Shown here: positions 28,249 to 34,560 of the stretch, piece by piece | Layout: every line of letters begins with the position of its first letter | Numbering within the stretch: position 1 is the stretch's first letter | Assembly (NCBI RefSeq): GCF_000613865.1 | Contig: NZ_BAJU01000027.1 | Location: 1 to 34,560 of the forward strand | Length of the DNA: 34,560 nt | DNA from: Acetobacter okinawensis JCM 25146 | Lineage (GTDB): Bacteria; Pseudomonadota; Alphaproteobacteria; Acetobacterales; Acetobacteraceae | Direction: 5' to 3' | Notes under the pieces: generated by a model | Database searches by the model: none | What the model was told of the DNA's origin: nothing | The model's input: the letters and a program-made list of their open reading frames with translations, nothing else | Made by a program: the position numbers and the translations under genes

Positions 28249-29328
28249 GTGCGCATCGAACGTCTCACAGCGCGTCCAGACGATGTAATGCCAGCGCTGA
28301 CCCGTACGGCACTGACATTCGGTGCACTCGACCAGCAGCTGCGCCGTCACCCTTTGCGTGAGGCTGTGCTATTCCGGGTACGGCTGGAAGCTGCTCGGCA
28401 GTGCGCGGCAGTGGATGGGTTTCTGATCGATCCCTGGCAGTTGGCTGCAAGCCTTGAGGGCCTGCGTCCGCGCATCCGCGGTCAGGATGTGTATGAGCGG
28501 GGCAGCGAAGTCGATGCTTTACGTTATGCCTTTGAGCAGTATCAGTGGCTCGTCAGGGCCTCAGCGTTACAGGAAGAGCGTATTGCCGAAGCGCTTAGTA
28601 GTATGACCCTGCCGGTTGGGCGTCTTGGCGTGTTGTGGGGCAGCGCTCTGGCCTTTCGAGAGTGGATCGAGAGAGGGGACGCGCGCGCGCCCTTTCGGGG
28701 AGCACTGGTGCGTCTGTGGCAGAAGGAAAGAGTTTTTAGCGGCCTGTATCCGGTAACCGGGGCGGCAGCCTTTCGGGGCGAGACGTCCTGGGAGGAGCGG
28801 CGCTGGATACCCACATGGCTGGACGCGCTGGAGCGCGAAGCGGCCGGGATCAGGGATATGGTGCACACGCTGGAGCGGTCCTGGCGAGACGCTCGGGCGC
28901 AGGCTGGCAATCAGCGGCGTCATTCCAAAGCGGCTCTGGCGATCGACGTCATTGCCGCCTATCCGGTGATTTCTGCCACGACACTGGCTGCCAAGCTGTC
29001 AGTGTCGGTTCAGGCCGCATACGTGTTGTTGGAGCGGTTCGTCGAACGAGGTCTGGTTGTCGATGTTACCCGGCGTTCGGCGCGACGACTTTTTGCGCTG
29101 AAAGATTTTGCGTCGTTGCGCGAGAGTGTTCGGAGACCGCGCAAGCCTCTGCCAGACCGTAAGCGGGGACGACCGCGCGCCAGCGAGATCATCAATCCGC
29201 AAGAAGATAATGTGATAGAGGACGTTGTATTTCAACCGCTGCCGCGCTGGCAGCCGGATTTCTCGGAGCTAGAAGCGGCAATGAAAGCTATTGATACTCT
29301 AACCTGTTCCTTGAGTAGCTCGTCTTGA
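28249..29328 (+). CDS. DUF1612 / helix-turn-helix protein (RHE_PE00001 family)
   Basis: 359 aa, starting at GTG 28249 two bases after the relE stop, so probably co-transcribed with relBE. The N-terminal two thirds (FRVRLEAARQCAAVDGFLID to RWIPTWLDALEREA) match the family named for a Rhizobium etli plasmid protein. A winged helix-turn-helix follows: AYPVISATTLAAKLSVSVQA then AYVLLERFVERGLV. A basic RGRPRASE segment near 305 resembles an AT-hook. These genes are common on rhizobial and acetic acid bacterial plasmids and their role is unknown; a DNA-binding regulator is the likely class. Confidence 0.75.
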   Translation: MRIERLTARPDDVMPALTRTALTFGALDQQLRRHPLREAVLFRVRLEAARQCAAVDGFLIDPWQLAASLEGLRPRIRGQDVYERGSEVDALRYAFEQYQWLVRASALQEERIAEALSSMTLPVGRLGVLWGSALAFREWIERGDARAPFRGALVRLWQKERVFSGLYPVTGAAAFRGETSWEERRWIPTWLDALEREAAGIRDMVHTLERSWRDARAQAGNQRRHSKAALAIDVIAAYPVISATTLAAKLSVSVQAAYVLLERFVERGLVVDVTRRSARRLFALKDFASLRESVRRPRKPLPDRKRGRPRASEIINPQEDNVIEDVVFQPLPRWQPDFSELEAAMKAIDTLTCSLSSSS

Positions 29329-29370
29329 TGGATGTGTTGTCTCTGGATGCATTGATAGTGATGCATTCTA

Positions 29371-29693
29371 GGCTCAAAACTCATAGCCATAACATGAGGG
29401 TTGAAGCGAGACAGATGGTCGAAGAGAAGACGGCGGAGCATCTGTCATAGCGTGTTACGACCAGTTTCCAGTCCTTGAGCCTCTCGAACACGATCTCAAA
29501 GCACTGGCGTTTGGGCTTGTCTCCCTCGATATCTGGCAGTCTGAATATCCCATGACGCTGTATTGCTGCGTCGTGCGCGGCTTGTGAGGGCGTGGGCCAT
29601 GACGTCTCTGTCCCATAAGGCCTCCTTTTCCTCACATAAAAATGTCACACCATCAAATTCTGAGGCTGAACACCTAAGAGACGTAGTCTGCAT
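29371..29693 (-). pseudogene. Remnant of an IS5-family element (transposase C-terminus)
   Basis: The frame ending near 29381 contains FERLKDWKLVVTRYDRC and ends STICLASTLMLWL, which match the conserved RLKDWRRIATRYDRC...ICIAA C-terminus of IS427/IS1031-like transposases. DRDVMAHALTS, a more upstream piece, is in another frame, so the copy is decayed. Its outer end is GGCTCAAAACTCAT at 29371, preceded by CTA, the same flank as the element at 34148. Most of the 5' part is missing. Confidence 0.7.
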
Positions 29694-29710
29694 TCCTAGT
29701 TAGAATAATA

Positions 29711-30939
29711 CTAAAATAGAGTGACTGCTGAGATATCTAACGGAGGAAATCTAATTTTAAGCATTGCATTGTTACTAGGTTTTGAAAATAAAAAACCTTG
29801 GAACAACTCGATACCGACACTTTTAAGCCATTCCCACTCCTCTGCCTGTTCTACACCTTCTGCTACGATTTCGATTCCTAAAGCTCGGCACAAATTTACA
29901 ACTGATCTTACTATCATTTGACGAGGACCATCCTCATGAATTCTGCTTACGATTACCCGGTCTATCTTAATTTTCTCTGGTTGAAATTTTGTGATCAGAG
30001 ACAAGCCTGCAAATCCTGCTCCAAAATCATCTATAGCAATGCCAAAACCAAAATAATGAAGTTTTTTTATTACATTAGTAAATTTCTCAGGATGAGAAAT
30101 TGCTTCCTCTTCGGTTATTTCAACTATAATTTGACCGGGATGCAGATTAAAATCTTTTACATATTTTAATAAAATTTCAACTGTATTGGGAATTTTCAAA
30201 AGCGTATTCGGAAGTAAATTAATTGATATTTTTACATTGCCTTCTATAAATCTTGAGGCCCATTCTAAAGAAATTTTTTTGATATAATATCGAAATTATA
30301 TATTTCATCAGAATTAAGAGAAGAAAAACACTCGTATGGCGAACCACCGCGTCCTGTTCTAAGCAAAAACTCGTAAGATGAGATTTTATTATTTGAAGTG
30401 TTTATTATGGGCTGGACTGAAAACTTATAATCAAGATTATCGTGATATGAAGAAATTTTTGATTCTCCAATATATACATCAATGTCAGACCACTCCCCCA
30501 ATTCTTTTGAGTATGATATTTCGTCACTCCAAATATTGTCTAAAAAAGCATAAATTATTTTCAATATTTTATTGTAGTAAGGCTCAATTTTTATATGGTT
30601 ATTTAATTTTTTGATCTCAGAAATTAATTCATCTCTTGATTTTTCACGAATATCAAAAAAAGTCATACCTAAATTTGTGAAATATCGTAGAGGGATTTGT
30701 GTTTCGATAATTTTTACAAAATTATGATGGCGCGAATCCATGCAAATTAGATGGTATAATTTCAGAATTTGTTCTTCGTCTCCTTCGAGAATTTGAAGAA
30801 AATAATTTCCATCATATAGAAGAACACCAGTAATTCCATTTTTTATATTTTTCTTTTGTGCTGAATTATTGAGATCATGAAAATCTAATTCTGAAAAATC
30901 TACTAATTTTTTGCTTCTGTATACCAATACTGTCAGCAT
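29711..30939 (-). pseudogene. BLUF-EAL blue-light-regulated c-di-GMP phosphodiesterase, frameshifted at a T7 run
   Basis: About 409 aa when repaired, like E. coli BluF (YcgF). ATG 30939 is preferred to 30951 because GGAG lies 8 nt before it. BLUF domain: Tyr in VLVYRSK, Asn in NIKNGITGVLLYDG, Gln in FLQILEG and Met in LGMTFF, the flavin-contact residues. The EAL domain begins SVQPIINTS and SSYEFLLRTG, then has IVEITEEEA, IAIDDFGAGFAGLS, KIKIDRV, VAEGVEQ and QGFLFSKP. DDFGAG and the E-x-x-E residues are kept, so hydrolysis of c-di-GMP is plausible; the first motif is EFL instead of EAL. One base is missing in the T-run at 30274-30280: repair joins DIISKK to ISLEWASRF. Confidence 0.8.
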
Positions 30940-31425
30940 GTCTATCTCCATATTTTACTGTTTCTATTTTTATATTTATCAATATTTTTCCATAATAATA
31001 GGAATATTTTTATGAGGTGTTTAGTCAGTTTTCTCTCTCGCGCGAACACGCACGATGACGATAGTCGGATATCTTGGTTACAGCTTTTGCAGATAAAACA
31101 TCGAGAAAATACCCTACAGAACATGTCTAATTGGTTTGATAGTCCACCCGTGTTGGGGCTGACACGGTAAATATATCCAAAACCATTACGCTGCCGCTAT
31201 TTCTGACGGACACTTTTGCTGATGCGTTCATTAGAAGCATTTTGCGGCGAATTGCTTGTTGCTTATAAAAGTTCGCGTGGTTTCTCCTTCTATCATAGCC
31301 CTTCATCGCCATGCGGAAGCGTTAGGAGGGCAGTCGAAAGTGACCGTAACGCCTTGGTTACCAACATTGGAATGGCACCCTAAATCGGCTGTATTGTATG
31401 ATAAAATCTCCATCATATATAATTA

Positions 31426-31467
31426 ATTTATAATTAGTTAACCTATCAATATTAACTAATTATAAAT
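31426..31467. promoter_or_regulatory. Perfect 16-bp inverted repeat upstream of luxI
   Basis: ATTTATAATTAGTTAA (31426-31441) is followed 10 nt later by its exact complement (31452-31467). The centre is about 66 bp upstream of the luxI start, where an autoinducer-responsive operator is expected, but the sequence is AT-rich and does not look like a classical lux box. It could bind the LuxR partner or another regulator. Confidence 0.55.
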
Positions 31468-31490
31468 CTCATATTTATATAATAAATAAT

Positions 31491-31508
31491 AATCTCCAGA
31501 GGGAGATT
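31491..31508 (+). promoter_or_regulatory. Hairpin enclosing the luxI ribosome-binding site
   Basis: AATCTCC (31491-31497) pairs with GGAGATT (31502-31508) around AGAG. The only good Shine-Dalgarno for luxI, GGGAG at 31501-31505, is inside this stem, 8 nt from ATG 31513. Folding would limit translation of the autoinducer synthase. Confidence 0.5.
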
Positions 31509-31512
31509 TGTA

Positions 31513-32088
31513 ATGATTAAAATATTTAGTTACAAACAAAGAGACGTTCATGCCAAAACATATGAACAAATGCTTCAAGCTCGTGCTGTTGTTTTTGGAG
31601 ACCGCTTAAAGTGGGCAGTTAATGTCATAGATGGAAAAGAAGAAGATGAATATGATCGAGAGTATAATCCACTCTATTTTGTAGCAGAGCGGCCTGATGG
31701 CTCACATGCGACATCCATGCGCATTGTCCCTACTACGGGACCGACAATGTTACGTGACAAATTCCATTTATTTTTTCCAGATTGTCCGGATATTTATAGC
31801 CCCACAATATGGGAAAGCACACGCTACTGCGCGACGTTACGACCTGGTGAGATCCATTACACAGGTGAACTCGCACGTTCTCTTTGTCAAACGTGCCTCG
31901 AAAACGGAATTACTCACCTTACAGGTATTTTTTTTCGGCCGATGTTACGGATTTATGAACGCGCGGGCTGGCCACCTGAGCCTATTATGAGTGCTCAACT
32001 TGAAGGGAAGATGATTACGCTTGCAACGTTTGATGTATCGCAGTCACGTCTTGATGAAATTAATAAAAAGTTTGCATTGGCGGCTTAA
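31513..32088 (+). CDS. luxI: Acyl-homoserine lactone synthase, LuxI family (GinI-like)
   Basis: 191 aa, the usual size. It makes N-acyl-homoserine lactones from S-adenosylmethionine and acyl-ACP. Conserved residues are visible: R and W in VVFGDRLKWAV, E-D-x-Y-D in EEDEYDRE, R and F in SMRIVPTTGPTMLRDKFHLF, E-S-T-R in IWESTRYCA, and ENGITHLTGIFFRPMLRIYE near the end. It is followed by the cognate LuxR gene. In Gluconacetobacter intermedius the ginI/ginR pair represses acid and antifoam production. Equivalence with ginI is likely but not proven from sequence alone. Confidence 0.9.
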   Translation: MIKIFSYKQRDVHAKTYEQMLQARAVVFGDRLKWAVNVIDGKEEDEYDREYNPLYFVAERPDGSHATSMRIVPTTGPTMLRDKFHLFFPDCPDIYSPTIWESTRYCATLRPGEIHYTGELARSLCQTCLENGITHLTGIFFRPMLRIYERAGWPPEPIMSAQLEGKMITLATFDVSQSRLDEINKKFALAA

Positions 32089-32098
32089 AATCTTATAT

Positions 32099-32123
32099 GC
32101 CAGCCAAGAATATTTTGGCTGGC
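32099..32123. terminator. Hairpin between luxI and luxR
   Basis: GCCAGCCAA and TTGGCTGGC form a perfect 9-bp stem with a 7-nt loop, 11 bp after the luxI stop. There is no following T-run, so it may only attenuate read-through into luxR or protect the luxI mRNA end. Confidence 0.45.
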
Positions 32124-32133
32124 CTTGATCGCA

Positions 32134-32876
32134 ATGGTTCCTGATACACACAATTCACTGCTCCCTCTAGGGGATACCCTTCTTGAACGTATTCAGTCAT
32201 GTGAGAGCATTTCTACGATGCAGGAATTGGCATACGAGATTAGGGATAATAGTGGTGCCGCCCACATCACCTATCACTTTCTATCCAACCCTTGGGTTAG
32301 ACAAGGTGGAGAGTTGGGCGTCACGACATACCCGTTATCGTGGCAAATCTTATATACAGAAAAAAATCTCGTTCATTCAGATCCTGTAGTCCGTAATGCA
32401 CTAACCAGTGCACTTCCTTTTTTGTGGTCAGAAATTAAGATGCTGTCTCACAAAGAGAAACGGGTCATGCAACTTTTTTCTGAGCAGAATATGGGCAAGG
32501 ATGGAATGTCTATCCCGTTAAGGGGCTACGTGGTGAAGTTGGTCTTCTGACCATAACCAGTCGCAATATTCATGATTTCGGACAAGAACGGCGAAGGATT
32601 TACGCCGCAACATTCTCCCAGATCGGTGCATACATGCATGAATGGTTTGCTAATTATGGAGGACGCCGAGAGGCTCTAGCGCCTCCTCGGTTATCCATTC
32701 GCGAACGAGAATGCCTTGCTTACCATGGTGAGGGTTTAATGACGCAGGAAGTGTCTTATAGACTGAACATCTCTGAAGCGACAGTGAGACTTTATCTTGC
32801 GACCGCTCGCCATAAACTTTGTTCACAAACAACGTGTGGAGCTGTAGCTAAAGCAATTAAATTTGGGTTGATATAA
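32134..32876 (+). pseudogene. luxR: LuxR-family autoinducer-binding regulator (GinR-like), frameshifted
   Basis: About 247 aa when repaired. ATG 32134 is preferred to the in-frame TTG 32125. The ligand-binding domain has the invariant pattern YPLSWQILY, NLVHSDPVV, ALPFLWSE and GMSIPLRG. The first frame ends at 32550. Restoring one base near 32528-32533 gives GYRGEVGLLTITSRN, the expected continuation. The C-terminal LuxR HTH is LSIRERECLAYHGEGLMTQE, then SYRLNISEATVRLYLATARH, ending near AVAKAIKFGLI. It follows luxI by 45 bp. Its 3' end overlaps the convergent unknown gene by 20 bp. Confidence 0.85.
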
Positions 32877-33561
32877 GCTTAGCCTGTTTATAAATTTTAT
32901 CAAACACTGATGATATTCCGGAAAAAATATTGATAGATTTAATGCAATCATAAAAAAATAGTTGATTTATAACATTTTTGCTTTCTCTCCCCCCGAGGCG
33001 GAACGCGCTTGATATGTCATATTCCGAACTCACAGCTAGCATACACGTCCAACTTGTAATATAGTTATATGCTAAATACTTTCCAACCTGAAATCCAAGT
33101 GAGGTATTTTCTTTAGTATCATTATATTGAACGTTATCGAGGTCAATGGTCGTAATTTTATTCTCGTGCGATGCACTTGCATAAAGCAATTGACCTGTAC
33201 TAATTGTCCCAATCCCGAGATCAGGACTTAATTGGACAATGTGGGCGGCTACTGCTCCAGCATCCGGTAGTGAAATTTTACTCACTTCATGCATTACTAG
33301 AGTTGCTAGCTTAAGTGCAAACTCAATTCTATGATTACTATCGTGATATACCATATCTATAAAATGAGTGCGGCCAGATATATCTGTATTTTTAAGTACA
33401 GACGCCAATATATCAATCGATTCAATAATAAATGGTTTAATGATTTCCGTATAAATATCGTTTTCAACATCAGACGGGGAATGTAACAACGCGCTCATCG
33501 ATATTCTCTCTGCAGAAATATCGAATAATTCTATAATTTTTATACTGTGGAGCTTCTCCAC
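32857..33561 (-). CDS. Hypothetical protein convergent with luxR (up to 234 aa)
   Basis: I do not recognise the family. The GTG at 33561 gives 234 aa; ATG 33498 (MSALLHSPSDVENDIYTEII), with AGAGA 8 nt upstream, is also credible. There is no signal peptide or membrane segment. The sequence alternates helical stretches (FALKLATLVMHEVSKISLPD) with a region of small residues (LLYASASHENKITTIDLD), so it may be a single globular sensor-like domain. It is AT-rich like the luxIR and BLUF genes, and its stop lies 20 bp inside the luxR 3' end. Antisense transcription could affect luxR. Confidence 0.6.
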   Translation of the reverse strand: MEKLHSIKIIELFDISAERISMSALLHSPSDVENDIYTEIIKPFIIESIDILASVLKNTDISGRTHFIDMVYHDSNHRIEFALKLATLVMHEVSKISLPDAGAVAAHIVQLSPDLGIGTISTGQLLYASASHENKITTIDLDNVQYNDTKENTSLGFQVGKYLAYNYITSWTCMLAVSSEYDISSAFRLGGRESKNVINQLFFYDCIKSINIFSGISSVFDKIYKQAKLISTQI

Positions 33562-33911
33562 TAAAATGACCTATCAATATCGCTAGGTCGGCAGAGGGGC
33601 AGAACTGGTCTAAAAAGAATGTCGAAAGTTCCCATAATGTTCTAGTTCATTCTTGTCTCGAATAGACATTGGTAGAACACGTGAAGAATGTCTTAACAGG
33701 GGATGCTGAAATGTTCTCATCACCGTAATTTTTTGGAAAGAAATTTTATAATATTATAAAATATAAATTATTTCAGGTGAGAAAATTTGAATAAAAATAC
33801 TTGATTTATTCTCTTATTTTTTCAGGAATTTCTTTTATTAAGCACGCGGATAATGCTGTATCGAAAGCCCCAGCGATACCCACTATCACCCAGAATAATT
33901 AAGGTATCATT
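33562..33911. other. AT-rich intergenic region
   Basis: About 350 bp of AT-rich DNA (the stretch 33730-33840 is nearly all A/T) with no gene or RNA that I can support. It should hold the promoters of the leftward unknown gene and the rightward IalB-like gene. Confidence 0.4.
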
Positions 33912-34147
33912 ATGCGGATTAAATTTTCATTCCTCACTGCGTCCATCTTTTTTCCGTATGCTTCCCTGTCAAGGCTGCAGAGAAAAGTAATTCTCAACCT
34001 TCGCAGACTTCACCTGTTGTATTGTCCGGAACATCCGGCGACTGGTCCTATCGATGTGCATTTCCCGCCAGCGCCACCGCTCCGCAGTTATGCGCAATGG
34101 AGCAGCATCTGACGATGCAGGATGCCCAGAAGAAAGCCGTTCAGCTA
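33912..34147 (+). pseudogene. IalB-like (invasion-associated locus B) protein, frameshifted and cut by an IS
   Basis: Start ATG 33912 (MRIKFSFLTASIFFPYASLS) is a signal-peptide-like N-terminus with a weak TAAGG site upstream. One base appears to be missing between 33955 and 33970; afterwards the sequence reads VKAAEKSNSQPSQTSP, GTSGDWSYRCAFP, and APQLCAMEQHLTMQDAQKK, which matches the IalB family pattern GDW...C...C-x-M-x-Q. The protein would be periplasmic. The 3' part is lost because an IS5-family element begins at 34148. Confidence 0.65.
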
Positions 34148-34560
34148 GGCTCAGGACCTATTGATTTATTGAACTGAGCGAGAAGTTGTGATTCACAGGC
34201 TTACCGATGGAGGGTAGGCCTGTGAGTGACGTATTTTTGCTGTGTGAGCGCCAGATGGAGCGGCTTGAGCCGTTTTTTCCTCTGGCGCACGGCGTGCCAC
34301 GCGTGGATGACCGGCGTGTTCTGAGCGGGATCGTTTATGTCATCCGCAACGGCCTTCAGTGGAAGGATGCCCCGAAAGCGTATGGTCCACACAAGACTTT
34401 ATACAACCGCTTTATCCGGTGGAGCCGTCTGGGTGTCTTTGACAGGATCTTTGTCGCCCTGACAGAACAGGCTGGCCGTTCGAAGCGTCTGATGATCGAT
34501 GCAACACACCTCAAGGCGCACCGGACATCGGCGTCCCTGCTCAGAAAGGGGCTTTTCCCC
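34148..34560 (+). mobile_element. IS5-family insertion sequence, left part, cut by window end
   Basis: Starts with GGCTCAGGACCTATTG, the GGCTC-type end of IS427/IS1031-like elements, next to CTA. It interrupts the IalB-like gene. The right end and any target duplication lie outside the window. The remnant at 29371 has a related end (GGCTCAAAAC). Confidence 0.75.
34222..34560 (+). CDS. IS5-family transposase, N-terminal part
   Basis: Begins at GTG 34222 with GGAGGG 7 nt upstream. It reads VSDVFLLCERQMERLEPFFP, then VPRVDDRRVLSGIVYVIRNG, then TLYNRFIRWSRLGVFDRI and LMIDATHLKAHRTSASLL, where the Asp in MIDATHLK is the first catalytic Asp. The reading frame is open to the window end. In this subgroup the downstream half is often made by a -1 frameshift after the LLxKG region, which is exactly where the window stops. 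TCACAGGC (34193-34200) and GCCTGTGA (34218-34225) form a stem that encloses the ribosome site. Confidence 0.85.
   Translation, partial: MSDVFLLCERQMERLEPFFPLAHGVPRVDDRRVLSGIVYVIRNGLQWKDAPKAYGPHKTLYNRFIRWSRLGVFDRIFVALTEQAGRSKRLMIDATHLKAHRTSASLLRKGLFP

Larger units (their letters stand above)
30940..31512. other. AT-rich intergenic region upstream of luxI with a possible seventh junction-repeat core
   Basis: 570 bp without a supported gene. GGAGGGCAGTCGAAAG at 31325-31340 resembles the junction-repeat core (about 12 of 16 positions) and would be copy G. ACATGTCTAAT near 31121 matches one and a half arms of the par operator, probably by chance. The luxI inverted repeat and ribosome-site hairpin are listed separately. 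Confidence 0.4.

Noticed and set aside
31113..31131. Third par operator near luxI
   Set aside because: Only ACATGTCTAAT matches; the left arm is absent, so chance is likely.
31127..31312. 61-aa minus-strand frame upstream of luxI
   Set aside because: No ribosome site, no recognisable motif, and it lies in decayed intergenic DNA.

Overview
This window looks like part of a plasmid from an acetic acid bacterium (Komagataeibacter / Novacetimonas / Gluconacetobacter type). The reasons are an iteron-type RepA origin with a ParA/ParB-like pair, a LuxI/LuxR pair resembling the ginI/ginR system described in Gluconacetobacter, IS5-family elements of the kind common in that group, and mosaic base composition (GC-rich left arm, AT-rich right arm). 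The assignment is inference from gene content; no database search was possible.

Layout. 1-6.7 kb: a minus-strand DNA-modification block, with a very large N6-adenine methylase fused to an SNF2-like helicase (split here by one frameshift) followed by a PP-loop/PAPS-reductase-like gene (also frameshifted). 6.9-9.85 kb: plasmid maintenance, with parA and a ParB-like partner behind two identical 16-bp palindromes, then convergent repA and an iteron array. 9.85-11.3 kb: a tyrosine recombinase. 11.7-23.4 kb: a defence island in separate modules: a 698-aa protein with a PD-(D/E)xK-like motif set; a three-gene ABC-three-component (ABC-3C) operon; a Gabija-type OLD-TOPRIM nuclease plus UvrD helicase pair; and a two-gene module of a ~55-aa protein and a PIN-like nuclease that I cannot match to a named system. 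23.5-24.8 kb: an IS5-type element. 25.1-27.3 kb: a MarR regulator divergent from an FAD aromatic monooxygenase. 27.7-29.3 kb: RelBE toxin-antitoxin and a DUF1612/HTH protein. 29.4-29.7 kb: IS remnant. 29.7-33.6 kb: AT-rich signalling block with a BLUF-EAL blue-light/c-di-GMP protein, luxI, luxR and an unknown protein. The window ends in an IalB-like gene cut by an IS5-family element that runs off the edge.

Two global observations matter most. First, at least nine genes are broken by a single missing or extra base (near 1420, 5163, 16326, 20004, 22422, 22801, 30277, 32530 and 33960). In most, both halves read as one well-conserved protein, so the likeliest cause is residual sequencing indels; some, in A8/A9 runs, could be slippage sites. 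Annotate across these breaks, not as separate small genes. In particular the apparent 106-aa gene between the OLD and UvrD genes is just the OLD C-terminus. Second, a degenerate repeat with the core GGGGG(C/T)AAGCGGAAGGT recurs in the same orientation at the junctions between accessory modules, next to a divergently transcribed tyrosine recombinase. This resembles a cassette array, although the repeat could equally be a passive intergenic family.
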